Source: Acidobacteriota bacterium
GTDB taxonomy: Bacteria > Acidobacteriota > Terriglobia > Bryobacterales > Bryobacteraceae
Direction of reading: 5' to 3'
Length of the DNA stretch: 64,000 nucleotides
Assembly: GCA_025353165.1 (NCBI GenBank)
Contig: JANXRE010000171.1
Span: forward strand, 1 to 64,000
Part shown: piece after piece, positions 51,777 to 60,252 of the stretch
How the letters are laid out: each line of letters starts with the position of its first letter
Position numbering within the stretch: the first letter of the stretch is position 1
Notes under the pieces: generated by a model
Databases searched by the model: none
Seen by the model: the letters and a program-made list of their open reading frames with translations, nothing else
Told to the model about the DNA's origin: nothing
Program-made: the position numbers and the translations under genes

Positions 51777-54173
51777 ATGAAATCGAAAACACTCATCATC
51801 GCAGCCCTGACAGCAGCCCTGGCGATCCCGATCCTGGCACAGGAACAGGAGAGGGACGAAGGGCCGGGGCGTGGCGTGGCGCGCATCAGCGTGATCAACG
51901 GCGAGGTATCGGTCAAGCGCGGCGACTCGGGCGAGCTGGTGGCGGCGGCCATCAATGCGCCGCTGGTCCTTCAGGATCGTCTGATGACGGGTCCCGGATC
52001 GCGAGCCGAAGTCCAGTTCGACTCTGCGAACTCCCTCCGCATCGGTTCCTCGAGCGAGGTGCGGTTGAGCGAAATGGATAACCAGCGCTATCAGATTCAA
52101 GTGGCGGCGGGCACTACGACGTTCCGCGTCCTCCGCGAAAGCAACGCGCAGATCGAGCTGGCGACGCCGAATGTTTCCGTGCGTCCCATGGGCAAAGGCG
52201 TTTACCGGGTCAGCGTGCTGGAGGACGGTTCCACCGAGATCACCGTTCGCAGCGGGCAAGCGGAGATCATCACCCAGCGCGGGTCGGAGAAGGTCGGGGC
52301 GGGGCAAACGATGCTCGCCCGCGGCTCCGCACAGGATCCCGAGTTTCAAGTGACGGCCGCGATTCCCCTGGATGAATGGGATCGCTATAACGAGACCCGG
52401 GATCGGGACCTCGAACATAGCCGCTCCTACAATTACGTCAGTCCCGATATCACGGGAGCGGAGGATCTGGACCGGTACGGCCGTTGGTCCGACGTAGCGC
52501 CCTATGGCCACGTCTGGGTTCCAACCGCGGACCCGGGGTGGGCTCCGTACCGCGACGGCCGCTGGACCTGGGAAGACTGGTATGGGTGGACCTGGGTTAG
52601 CAACGACCCTTGGGGATGGGCGCCTTATCACTATGGCCGCTGGTTCAATAGCGGGCCCGATGGTTGGTGCTGGTACCCCGGTGGGTTCGGCCGCCAGTAT
52701 TGGTCGCCGGCTTTGGTGGGGTTCTTCGGATTTGGCGGCGGAGGTCTTGGTTTCGGCTTTGGGTTCGGCAACGTAGGTTGGGTTCCGCTCGCTCCGTTCG
52801 AGCCTTTCCACCGCTGGTGGGGACCGGGCCACTACGGTGGAACCAACATCAACAACACCACGATCGTGAACAACACGAATATCACCAACATTTACCGCAA
52901 TGCGCGGGTTAACAACGGGATCACGGCCGTGAACGCGACCGACTTCGGCCGGGCTCGGATCACCAACGGGAATCTGATCCGGATGAGCCAGGCCGATCTG
53001 GGGCGGGTGAATTTGGTCCGGGGCCAGTTGCCGGTGACCCCCAGCCGCGAGAGTCTCGCCTTGAGTGATCGAGCGGTACGGACGGCTAATCTGCCTCGTG
53101 TTTCGGACAACCAGCGTTTCTTCTCGAAGCGGCAGCCGCAGCCCGTACAGCGGATTCCGTTTGAGCAGCAACGTCAGAATATTCAGGCAAATACGCGGAG
53201 AAGCTTAGGTGATACTTCCGGTCGTGGGACAGGGACATTTGGGGGCAGGGAAGCGGCCACATCCACCCCGGGCGTAACGGGCCGCGGGAGCACGAACGGC
53301 GGATGGCGCAGAGGGGTGGAGACGCAGGCGCCCGCCACCGCGAATAGGCCGGCGGAATCCGGCGGTGGGCAGTGGCATCGCTTCGGCGAGCCATCGCATA
53401 CCCGCGATAGTGTTCGCTCGACACCCGCACAGGACGGAAACGGGCGGCGATTCGGCGAGCCCGGCAACAGCCGGCAGATGCAGGAACCGGCTGGACGGAG
53501 CAGCGACCGCTCTCCGCGCAGCGAGCCCGGCAACAGCCGGCAAATCCAGGAACCGGCTGGACGGAGCATGGACCGCTCTCCGCGCAGTGAGCCCGCCCGT
53601 CCGGAACCGTACCGTTCGCCCGCGCCAAGCGCGCCGCGGTCGGACCCGCCGGCGCGCTCCAATGATCGGCCCAGCAGATCGGATGCCGGGTGGCAGCGCT
53701 TCGGCGGGAATAACACGGGTGCCCAATCGAGCCGCGCTTGGGGCGGTCAGGTGAGCACACCCGCTCCGGTTCGCATCAGTCCGCCGATCGTCCGGGACAG
53801 GAGCGCGTCATCCTATAGCCCGTCACGCGGATATGCGCCGTCTTATAACGCACCGCGCGGAGGGGGATATGCGCCGACCTATAGTGCTCCCCGCAACGCT
53901 CCCACCTACAGTGCCCCGCGTGGTGGCGGCGGATATGCGCCGTCTTATAGCGCTCCCCGCAACGCTCCCTCATACGGTGCCTCGCGTGGAGGCGGCGGAT
54001 CTGCGCCGTCCTATAATGCTCCCCGCAGCACGCCCTCCTACAGTGCCCCGCGTGGAGGAGGCGGATCGTCTCCTTCGTACAGCGCGCCGCGTGGAGGGAG
54101 TGGCGGAGGCGGAGGAAGCAGGTCCGCGGCACCGTCGGGGGGCGGCAGGGAATCCGACGGTCGACGCCGCTAG
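51777..54173 (+). CDS. FecR-domain / DUF6600-type protein with repetitive C-terminus
   Basis: 798 residues. Signal peptide MKSKTLIIAALTAALAIPIL to AQ, FecR beta-domain (about 35-185: ISVINGEVSVKRGDSGELVA, RTQ-like core, ARGSAQDPEFQ), then a Trp/Tyr-rich DUF6600 stretch (about 210-360: YGRWSDVAPYGHVWVPTADP, WTWEDWYGWTWVSNDPWGWA), followed by Asn/Ser-rich segments. The C-terminal 250 residues are low-complexity with two direct 66-nt units and SYSAPRGGGG-type repeats. Secreted or cell-surface; role unknown. Ends just before a strong terminator. Confidence 0.82.
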   Translation: MKSKTLIIAALTAALAIPILAQEQERDEGPGRGVARISVINGEVSVKRGDSGELVAAAINAPLVLQDRLMTGPGSRAEVQFDSANSLRIGSSSEVRLSEMDNQRYQIQVAAGTTTFRVLRESNAQIELATPNVSVRPMGKGVYRVSVLEDGSTEITVRSGQAEIITQRGSEKVGAGQTMLARGSAQDPEFQVTAAIPLDEWDRYNETRDRDLEHSRSYNYVSPDITGAEDLDRYGRWSDVAPYGHVWVPTADPGWAPYRDGRWTWEDWYGWTWVSNDPWGWAPYHYGRWFNSGPDGWCWYPGGFGRQYWSPALVGFFGFGGGGLGFGFGFGNVGWVPLAPFEPFHRWWGPGHYGGTNINNTTIVNNTNITNIYRNARVNNGITAVNATDFGRARITNGNLIRMSQADLGRVNLVRGQLPVTPSRESLALSDRAVRTANLPRVSDNQRFFSKRQPQPVQRIPFEQQRQNIQANTRRSLGDTSGRGTGTFGGREAATSTPGVTGRGSTNGGWRRGVETQAPATANRPAESGGGQWHRFGEPSHTRDSVRSTPAQDGNGRRFGEPGNSRQMQEPAGRSSDRSPRSEPGNSRQIQEPAGRSMDRSPRSEPARPEPYRSPAPSAPRSDPPARSNDRPSRSDAGWQRFGGNNTGAQSSRAWGGQVSTPAPVRISPPIVRDRSASSYSPSRGYAPSYNAPRGGGYAPTYSAPRNAPTYSAPRGGGGYAPSYSAPRNAPSYGASRGGGGSAPSYNAPRSTPSYSAPRGGGGSSPSYSAPRGGSGGGGGSRSAAPSGGGRESDGRRR
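53457..53588 (+). repeat. Two tandem 66-bp units inside the FecR/DUF6600 gene
   Basis: Units 53457-53522 and 53523-53588 encode nearly identical EPGNSRQMQEPAGRSSDRSP and EPGNSRQIQEPAGRSMDRSP (each plus RS), a clean in-frame duplication. A third, broken copy starts at 53589 (GAGCCC). Recent tandem duplication in a disordered region. Confidence 0.75.
53800..54110 (+). repeat. Degenerate APSYSAPRGGGG protein repeats
   Basis: The end of the gene encodes about eight imperfect copies of the pattern S-Y-[SN]-A-P-R-G-G-G-G, alternating with SAPRNAPS forms (for example YAPTYSAPRNAPTYSAPRGG). Codons vary, so this is an old repeat expansion. Confidence 0.7.
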
Positions 54174-54199
54174 TCAGGAAACACGATCTTCCCTCAAGA

Positions 54200-54245
54200 G
54201 CCCCGGTCCGATTCGCGTAAACGCATCGGGCTGGGGCATTTTTTT
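54200..54245 (+). terminator. Rho-independent terminator of the FecR gene
   Basis: Stem GCCCCGGTCCGAT (54200-54212) with ATCGGGCTGGGGC (54225-54237), one G-T type mismatch, 12-nt loop, followed by a 7-T run (54239-54245). It lies 26 nt after the stop at 54173. Confidence 0.8.
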
Positions 54246-54550
54246 AAAATGAGTTCGTTAGTTGACATAATATCTATTATCGGCGGTTTGTTTAAGGGGA
54301 GTGTTGCCGCCGTGATCGAGTAGAAAGACTCCGAAGCGAATAGATCACGGCTGGCAGCGCGACGGCGAAATCGACTACGAACTTCCGTTGAGAGTTCCCG
54401 CCGCGAACATCAGGACCCCGCTGATCGCAAGCCGTCACGAACGATCCCAATCGCTGGAGCTATTTCCCTGGTATCGTTCGGGCCCCTGTTGTTGGGGCCA
54501 AACGATTGCAAGGCGCGGGTATGAGAAGCAGGAATTGGCGGCTCCCGGCG
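54246..54550. other. Intergenic region with short remnants
   Basis: No intact gene. Contains a 14-nt palindrome ATAATATCTATTAT (about 54268-54281), a minus-strand tail at 54375-54431 reading LAISGVLMFAAGTLNGSS and stop, which resembles the VIT1-like C-terminus of the adjacent mbfA, and a GGCCCC/GGGGCC hairpin (54481-54499) just past mbfA's stop that could be its terminator. Confidence 0.4.
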
Positions 54551-55510
54551 CTACGCACTGCCGATCAAAATCCCAGCCGCGAACACCAGCATTCCGCCGA
54601 TTGCCACCTGAAGCGCAGCCGTCAAGAACGAGCTCTGCATATACCGGTAGCGAACGTAACTAATGGCCGCTAGTTCCACCACCACCACCGCGATCGCCAG
54701 TGTCATGGCGATCCGGAAATCGGGAAAGAGAAACGGCAGCGTGTGGCCAATGCCGCCCGCCGTCGTCATCAGCCCGCAAATCAGCCCGCGGATCCAGGGA
54801 TGGCCCCGGCCGGTGAGCGTCCCGTCGTCCGACAACGCCTCCGCGAATCCCATCGAGATCCCCGCCCCGACCGAGGCCGCCATCCCCACCAGAAACGCGT
54901 CCCAACTGTTGTGCGTCGCAAACGCCGCGGCGAACACCGGCGCGAGCGTGGACACCGATCCGTCCATCAATCCCGCCAACCCCGGCTGCACGATCTGAAG
55001 CACGAATAGCCTGCGCGTGGCGGCTTCCTCGGCTGCCCGCACGTCCTTTGTAAGGTGCTCGTGCTCCAGTTCCGCCGCGCGCTCCGAATGTTTCCGTTCA
55101 ACTTCCGCCAGATCCACCAGCAGCTTTCTTGTGGAGGCGTCGGTGACCCGCGCGGCGGCCTTGTCGTAGAAACGGCGCGTCTCCGTTTCCATGCTCTCCG
55201 CGGCCTTGCGGACCGATTCGATGCCCAGCGGCCGGACCAGCCACACGGGCAACCGGTTCACGAAACCCTTCACGTCCTGCCGCCGGATCAGCGTGATGTG
55301 CTCGCCGTACTTCCGCCGGTGCAGCTCGATCAGCAGGTGCCGGTGATCGGCTTCCTCCGTCACCATCTCCTCGAACAGCTGCGCGCTGACCGGGTACTGG
55401 TCCCGCAGGCCCTCGGCAAACTCCGCGTAAATGCGCCCATCCTCTTCTTCTAGCGAAATCGCCAGGGCGATGATTTCGCGCTCGGTGAGGTCCTTGAAGT
55501 TTTTTGCCAT
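54551..55510 (-). CDS. mbfA: MbfA-type membrane ferritin (rubrerythrin domain + VIT1/CCC1 domain)
   Basis: 319 residues. N-terminal four-helix ferritin-like domain (1-165) carries Glu/His ligands: [77 protein letters not shown]. The C-terminal half (about 175-319) is a VIT1-like transporter with [39 protein letters not shown]. MbfA exports Fe2+ and protects against peroxide in alphaproteobacteria. Here likely an inner-membrane iron exporter. The methyltransferase gene stops 6 nt before its start. Confidence 0.9.
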   Translation of the reverse strand: MAKNFKDLTEREIIALAISLEEEDGRIYAEFAEGLRDQYPVSAQLFEEMVTEEADHRHLLIELHRRKYGEHITLIRRQDVKGFVNRLPVWLVRPLGIESVRKAAESMETETRRFYDKAAARVTDASTRKLLVDLAEVERKHSERAAELEHEHLTKDVRAAEEAATRRLFVLQIVQPGLAGLMDGSVSTLAPVFAAAFATHNSWDAFLVGMAASVGAGISMGFAEALSDDGTLTGRGHPWIRGLICGLMTTAGGIGHTLPFLFPDFRIAMTLAIAVVVVELAAISYVRYRYMQSSFLTAALQVAIGGMLVFAAGILIGSA

Positions 55511-55516
55511 TTGAAA

Positions 55517-56188
55517 CTATTCTTTCACCCGCCCGAACAGCGAGACCCGAAACGACCATCCGTGCGACCAGGCTTCCGGTTGAATTAACCCCGCTTGGCC
55601 GGCGAGGGCCTCCAGTTCCGCGGGACGGAACGCGGCTTCCACCGAAATCGGGCCGTCGTGGACGGTAATCGGATCCCAACCGTACAGCCACGCGGTTACT
55701 GGTACGAAGTAATACGCGATCGGATGGCGGTACAGATCTATAGCCAGCACACCGCGCGCCGCGACTCGCGCCATCTCCGACAAGAGCCGGACTATTTCAT
55801 CGTCACTAAAATGATGCAGAAAAAGGGATGAGAAAACAAAATCGTAGCTCCGAGGCTCGAATGGGATCCGGAACGCGTCCGCGCAGACTCGCGGACACGG
55901 AGCCGGCGTCAGATGATCCGGCCTGTAATCGAGCGACGTGACGCGAGCCCCCGGATACAGTTCGCGCGCGTAGCGCCACAGGTCCCCGGACGCCGCCCCG
56001 ATATCCAGAACGGTAAACGCATCGTTTGGGCGAACGACCTGTTCCAACAGCCGCCGGAGCGGCCGCCGCCCGGACTGCCGGTTCAGGCGCGTGAGATCCT
56101 CCAGGCTGCGGCGCTTCCGATCAAGCGCCAGATCGTCGAGTATCTCGGGGCGGATAATCCGCCCGCCCATCGCGCGCATAAAGCCCAT
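55517..56188 (-). CDS. Class I SAM-dependent methyltransferase
   Basis: 223 residues. Motif I DIGAASGDLWRYARELYPGA (LDIGxGxG-like), motif II LDYRPDHL, post-motif FEPRSYDFVFSSLFLHHFSD, all UbiE/Methyltransf_11-type. Substrate unknown; GRVKE at the end. ATG 56188 has no strong SD; ATG 56179 or 56170 are alternatives. Divergent from tdk. Adjacent to mbfA in the same direction, perhaps co-transcribed. Confidence 0.85.
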   Translation of the reverse strand: MGFMRAMGGRIIRPEILDDLALDRKRRSLEDLTRLNRQSGRRPLRRLLEQVVRPNDAFTVLDIGAASGDLWRYARELYPGARVTSLDYRPDHLTPAPCPRVCADAFRIPFEPRSYDFVFSSLFLHHFSDDEIVRLLSEMARVAARGVLAIDLYRHPIAYYFVPVTAWLYGWDPITVHDGPISVEAAFRPAELEALAGQAGLIQPEAWSHGWSFRVSLFGRVKE

Positions 56189-56232
56189 GATAGAATATTT
56201 TGTCGCTATGCCCTTCCCTGCCCCTGTGTTAT

Positions 56233-56832
56233 ATGGATATCTTTAATACCCACACCGGTTGGATCGAAGTCGTATGCGGCCCTATGTTCTCCGGCAAGAG
56301 CGAGGAGTTGATCCGGCGGCTCAGGCGGGCCATGATCGCCCGCAAGCGCGTGCAGGTCTTCAAGCCCGCCATCGACAACCGCTACTCCGACGACGAGATC
56401 GTGTCCCACGGCGACATCCGGATGAAATCCGAAACGGTCGCCTCGGCTAAGGGAATCCTCGAGAAGCTGGACTGGCGCACCCAGGTGGTGGGCGTCGACG
56501 AAGCGGCGTTCATGGGCGTGGAATTGATCGGTATCGCCCAGCAGCTTGCGGATTCCGGCAAGCAGGTGATTATCGCGGGCCTCGACACGGATTACCTGGG
56601 CAGGCCCTTTCCGCCGATGCCGGACCTGCTGGCCTTGGCCGAATTGATTACCAAAACTCTGGCCATTTGCGTGTGCTGCGGAAACCCGGCAAAGCACACG
56701 CAACGTCTAATTAAGTCGGATGACCTGATTGTGGTTGGCACCTCAGGTCTGTACGAGGCCCGCTGCAGGCGGTGTTTCGAGCCGGGCGTTCCCAAGCAGG
56801 AGTATCTGGATTTCGCGCGTCCACGAATGTGA
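56233..56832 (+). CDS. tdk: Thymidine kinase
   Basis: 199 residues from ATG 56233 (a longer frame to 56200 has no support). Type II TK: P-loop CGPMFSGKSEELIRRL (15-30), Walker-B-like VVGVDEAAFMG with catalytic Glu, lasso and zinc Cys pairs ICVCCGNPAKHTQR and EARCRRCFEPG, and DTDYLGRPFPPMPDLLALAE. Salvages thymidine to dTMP. Full family length. Confidence 0.96.
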   Translation: MDIFNTHTGWIEVVCGPMFSGKSEELIRRLRRAMIARKRVQVFKPAIDNRYSDDEIVSHGDIRMKSETVASAKGILEKLDWRTQVVGVDEAAFMGVELIGIAQQLADSGKQVIIAGLDTDYLGRPFPPMPDLLALAELITKTLAICVCCGNPAKHTQRLIKSDDLIVVGTSGLYEARCRRCFEPGVPKQEYLDFARPRM

Positions 56833-56891
56833 GCTCGGATTCCGATATAACATCGATAGAGCACCCTAGTGCCTTTAAGGAGACCTACGGC

Positions 56892-57770
56892 ATGAGCGAA
56901 CCAAATCAGCCGGCTTACGTAATAGCGCCCGAGAGCGGCCCGGGGTGGAAGATCCCTGTGTTGTTCGTTCTCGTGATTCTACTGATTGCGGGCAACGCAT
57001 ATCAGTTCTACAAGATCAACAATGTCGAGAAGGACCTGGGCACGACGCGTGACGCGCTGAGCGGAGAGATCGCCAAACTGCGCGACACCGAAACGCTGTC
57101 GTCCCAGACTCACCGGCGATCGGCCGAGCAGCTGGAAACGGAGCTGACGGTCGCCAAGCGTCAGGCCACCACGGCCGCGGGCCAGGCCAAGACGGATGCG
57201 ATCAAGCGCAGCGAGGAGCTCACCGCGCAGCTCGCCAAGGAACAAGCCAAGGCGCAACTGGAAACCAACGCCCAGATCTCGGCGGTGAAGGACGTGGCGA
57301 CGACCGCGAATACCAAGGTCGGCGAGGTGAGCACGGAAGTGGGCAACGTCAAAACAGACGTGGCCTCGACCAAATCCGAGCTTGAGAAAACCATCGCGAA
57401 TCTGAAGCGGGTAACGGGAGATTTGAGCAGCCAGGGCTCCCTGATTGCGACTAACTCGTCGGAGCTTGGAGCGTTAAGGCAGCTCGGCGAGCGCAACTAC
57501 TTCGAGTTCAGCATCCATAAAGCGAAGGACCCGCAGAAGGTCGGCGACATCGCCCTGGTGTTAAAGAAGGTCGATCAGAAACACAACAAATATACGGTGG
57601 ATGTTTTGGCGGACGACACGCGAGTCGAAAAGAAGGACCGCACCATCAACGAACCGGTTCAGTTCCTAACCTCCAGGTCGAAGCAGCCCTTCGAGATTGT
57701 GGTGAACAAAGTCGGCAAGGATCAGATCTCCGGCTATCTGTCCACTCCGAAGGTTCAGACGGCCCGGTAA
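56892..57770 (+). CDS. Membrane-anchored coiled-coil protein of unknown function
   Basis: 292 residues from ATG 56892, chosen because AAGGAG lies about 10 nt upstream; the longer frame to 56772 lies in the tdk gene. One N-terminal helix (about 21-42: KIPVLFVLVILLIAGNAYQF), then a long Gln/Glu/Lys/Thr coiled coil (about 45-190), and a beta C-terminal domain (ERNYFEFSIHKAKDPQKVGD, KKDRTINEPVQFLTSRSKQP, YLSTPKVQTAR). Widely seen in acidobacteria. Possibly a periplasmic rod. Confidence 0.78.
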   Translation: MSEPNQPAYVIAPESGPGWKIPVLFVLVILLIAGNAYQFYKINNVEKDLGTTRDALSGEIAKLRDTETLSSQTHRRSAEQLETELTVAKRQATTAAGQAKTDAIKRSEELTAQLAKEQAKAQLETNAQISAVKDVATTANTKVGEVSTEVGNVKTDVASTKSELEKTIANLKRVTGDLSSQGSLIATNSSELGALRQLGERNYFEFSIHKAKDPQKVGDIALVLKKVDQKHNKYTVDVLADDTRVEKKDRTINEPVQFLTSRSKQPFEIVVNKVGKDQISGYLSTPKVQTAR

Positions 57771-57780
57771 TAACCGGCTC

Positions 57781-57827
57781 CCTTACGGTCGCGGCTCGGA
57801 AGCGCTTTCTGAGCCGCGACCGTAAGG
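57781..57827. repeat. Hairpin repeat, copy 1 (bidirectional terminator between convergent genes)
   Basis: Perfect 17-bp stem CCTTACGGTCGCGGCTC (57781-57797) and GAGCCGCGACCGTAAGG (57811-57827) with a 13-nt loop GGAAGCGCTTTCT. It sits between the stops at 57770 (+) and 57844 (-). A second, imperfect copy is at 61360-61404. Confidence 0.75.
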
Positions 57828-57843
57828 AAGCCATTTGTCATAT

Positions 57844-58920
57844 TTAGCGAACCGCCCTGTCCGCATCCGCGGCCAAGTTCTGCATCATTTGAAAGAACGC
57901 CGGCGACTGGCCTATGAACAGCCCGTCCGCCGTGAGTCCGTTGACGGCCGCCATGGCTGCACCCTTCGTCTCGGTAGGCCGGAGGATCGAGCACACCGGG
58001 AGCCGGGCGTCGAGAAAATGCGTGGGTTCCGGCATGATCAGATTGGTCTGGAACGTCTCGCCGCCAAACGGCGGCGCATTCAGGTTCGGGAAGACCAGCG
58101 ACGGATCGCTGGGGTCGATCAACGGCGGCGCATTTCCGGCCTTGTCATGCCACGTCTGGAAGTGCGCCGTTTCGACCGGGCCGATGCTGAGCAGGATGCG
58201 CAGGACTTCCACGCTGCTCACTCTTTGCGCCAGCGACGGGTACAAGCTCATGCCGCCCTGCTCGATGAACCCGAAATGGAATCCGGCGGTGCTGGCGATC
58301 GCTTGTATGTGAGCGTCCGGCGTGAGGTCGGCATCGGTTCTCGGGATCGCCGGGTGCTGTCCCACGTTCAGGCTCGGGACTGCTTGGGGAAACACGAAAT
58401 TGGGATCCAGATCTGGATTGTTCGACCGCGCGCGGTAACGCGTCCACCAACTGGTATCCACGGATAGCTGCATGAGGTTGGTCAGCCGGCCGACCTGCCG
58501 GGCGCCAGTGGCTTGGCTGCTCGGTAATGTGCGGAACTGGTCCAGGTTCACGGGGTCGGCGCCCTTCGAGACCAGGTAGGCGTTGATGAACCGGAAATGG
58601 GTCAGCTCATCCTCGGCGTTGTCATGAATGTACTGCGGCATGTCGCCGTCCAGAACCTGGAGCTTCGCGATGTACGCGGGGCTGCCGCCGGCAATGCCGG
58701 GCACTTCGCCGTCTTGGACGCCCCCAAGTTCGTTGTACTGGACCCACAAATCGCTTTCGATGATTTCGGCCGCGGCCAGAAACCTCAGGATTGCCGCATC
58801 GCCATGGGAGATGGAGCCATTTGAAGCTCCCGTTAGCAGTCCCGCGGTCCCAGCGGCGACTCCCGCCTTTAGGAAGGAGCGGCGGTTCGCCGTTTTCTTG
58901 AGTCCACTTACTAAGTTCAT
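57844..58920 (-). CDS. Tat-exported ferritin-like domain protein
   Basis: 358 residues. Twin-arginine signal NRRSFLKAGVAAGTAGLLTG (residues 12-31). The mature part has ferritin-like helices: LRFLAAAEIIESDLWVQYNE, DNAEDELTHFRFINAYLVSK, GPVETAHFQTWHD with Glu/His residues suited to a di-iron site. Common in acidobacteria as DUF/ferritin_2-like proteins. Function unknown, iron binding likely. The promoter lies in the 71-nt gap to the VWA gene. Confidence 0.85.
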   Translation of the reverse strand: MNLVSGLKKTANRRSFLKAGVAAGTAGLLTGASNGSISHGDAAILRFLAAAEIIESDLWVQYNELGGVQDGEVPGIAGGSPAYIAKLQVLDGDMPQYIHDNAEDELTHFRFINAYLVSKGADPVNLDQFRTLPSSQATGARQVGRLTNLMQLSVDTSWWTRYRARSNNPDLDPNFVFPQAVPSLNVGQHPAIPRTDADLTPDAHIQAIASTAGFHFGFIEQGGMSLYPSLAQRVSSVEVLRILLSIGPVETAHFQTWHDKAGNAPPLIDPSDPSLVFPNLNAPPFGGETFQTNLIMPEPTHFLDARLPVCSILRPTETKGAAMAAVNGLTADGLFIGQSPAFFQMMQNLAADADRAVR

Positions 58921-58992
58921 GCAAGGATGGTACCTTTGGCGGCGCGAGGCAACTGCAGTGAAATTGTAAATTCGACGTAAAAGAGTTAGTAA

Positions 58993-59787
58993 CTATTCCA
59001 ATGGCATTACAGAGACAAAAACCTTCTGGGAATTTCGGATCTCCACCTTCACTTTGTCGCCCAGAGAGAGATTGCCGAACAAGGTAACCGTGTAGCTCTT
59101 GCGAACGGTCTCGAAAATTCGAGGCCCGGGCTGGCCCACCGCATTCTTCCGAAAATCGTTCAAGCTGAAGATCGCGCCGCCTGTTTCGCGAGCCAGCGTT
59201 TCGAACATGCCCCTCTCCGCCCCGGTCATATAGATCGGATAGATCGACACGCCGTTTCTCCGCGCGATCCGGATGACGTCGCGTTCCGTTTCGCGGCTGC
59301 CGCCGTCATATCCGGTGGTGAGCAGCAGGACGACGCGCCGGTACACGGCATTGTCGAACGCTTCCCGGATGGCGGCCGAGAGGGCGTCGAGCACTCTCGG
59401 CGTGTTCCCGAACTTGACGGTGGAGACCGCCCTCGAAAGCAGCTCCTTGCTGGACGTGAAATCCTGCACGAGCTCGGCCGAGGAGTGATAGCCGACGACA
59501 GCCATCTGATCCTTGTCCTGAAGCTGTGCGATGAGGCTGGCGGCGAACGGCTGGACCGCGGGACCCGCGAGGCTGGTGTCGAGCAGCAGCATCAGATCCA
59601 GCGGTCCGGCCGGCGTCATCTCAACCGACTCGACCGCGCGCGGCGTCTTGTCGTCGAGGATGGTGAAGTCCTCGGCCTTCAGCCCATCGACGAAGCGCCC
59701 GGTCCGCCGCTCAACCACTGACACCGAGAGCTTGGTGGCGCCGAACGACACCGAGGCAAGACAAACGAGAGCCAGCGCGAAACGCAT
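58993..59787 (-). CDS. VWFA-related acidobacterial protein, short
   Basis: 264 residues from ATG 59787, picked for the signal peptide (MRFALALVCLASVSFG). TIGR03436-like start: KLSVSVVERRTGRFVDGLKA, EDFTILDDKTPRAVE; then VWA fold with LMLLLDTSLAGPA (D-x-S without the second Ser) and RRVVLLLTTGYDGGS. Secreted. An in-frame ATG at 59799 would add 4 residues. Paralogous to the 671-residue VWFA gene, but lacking its C-terminal half. Confidence 0.82.
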   Translation of the reverse strand: MRFALALVCLASVSFGATKLSVSVVERRTGRFVDGLKAEDFTILDDKTPRAVESVEMTPAGPLDLMLLLDTSLAGPAVQPFAASLIAQLQDKDQMAVVGYHSSAELVQDFTSSKELLSRAVSTVKFGNTPRVLDALSAAIREAFDNAVYRRVVLLLTTGYDGGSRETERDVIRIARRNGVSIYPIYMTGAERGMFETLARETGGAIFSLNDFRKNAVGQPGPRIFETVRKSYTVTLFGNLSLGDKVKVEIRNSQKVFVSVMPLE

Positions 59788-59803
59788 TGCGATCCCCATG
59801 GCA

Positions 59804-60027
59804 TCACAAGAATCTTTGCAGGTCCTCTTCGTTTAATCCGCAATCCCGCAGAATTTTGCGCATTAATCCCAGCCCGATCGTCTCGCCGGAGTGAACCGGA
59901 CGACTGCCACACGACCGTCTTGGTGGCGCAGAAAGTGGTGACTGCCCCGCACTCGAATCTCTCTGAACCCAGCGCGACCAAGCGCTGAAACTAGGGCCTT
60001 TCCGGTGATCCGCGGCACCTCGCTCAT
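59804..60027 (-). pseudogene. hicA: HicA toxin with frameshift
   Basis: MSEVPRITGKALVSALGRAG, FREIRVRGSHHFLRHQDGRV are a HicA double-stranded RNA-binding-like fold with the catalytic His in GSHHF. After AVV the frame runs into a stop (about 59863); moving one base gives VHSGETIGLGLMRKILRDCG, LNEEDLQRFL and a stop at 59804-59806, the normal HicA end. So a 1-nt deletion (CCG to CG) breaks the toxin or is a sequencing error. ATG overlaps the hicB stop (ATGA). Confidence 0.75.
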
Positions 60028-60239
60028 GCGGCCACGGTCACGCGCTGGATGCCTATGAATTCCAAGTCCGAGGTAGGGTCTCCTTCCACCTCCAGGCATA
60101 GCTCGATCGCCTCACGGATCCGCTCCATTACCGTATCAAGCGATCGAGCCTGCGTGTGACAACCGCGCAACTGCGGCGCGGTGGCGACATAGTATCCGTC
60201 ACCGTCACGCTCAATGATTACGTCGAATTGGCGTTGCAT
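60024..60239 (-). CDS. hicB: HicB antitoxin
   Basis: 71 residues from ATG 60239; a longer frame to 60266 lacks support. HicB fold: MQRQFDVIIERDGDGYYVAT, APQLRGCHTQARSLDTVMER, IREAIELCLEVEGD. No C-terminal DNA-binding extension is present (short form). The antitoxin gene precedes hicA and overlaps it. If the toxin is dead, this is an orphan antitoxin. Confidence 0.82.
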   Translation of the reverse strand: MQRQFDVIIERDGDGYYVATAPQLRGCHTQARSLDTVMERIREAIELCLEVEGDPTSDLEFIGIQRVTVAA

Positions 60240-60252
60240 GATAACCAGTCCC

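Noticed and set aside
54388-54663. 91-residue plus-strand frame
   Set aside because: Arg/Ser-rich, overlaps the mbfA 3' end antisense, no RBS.
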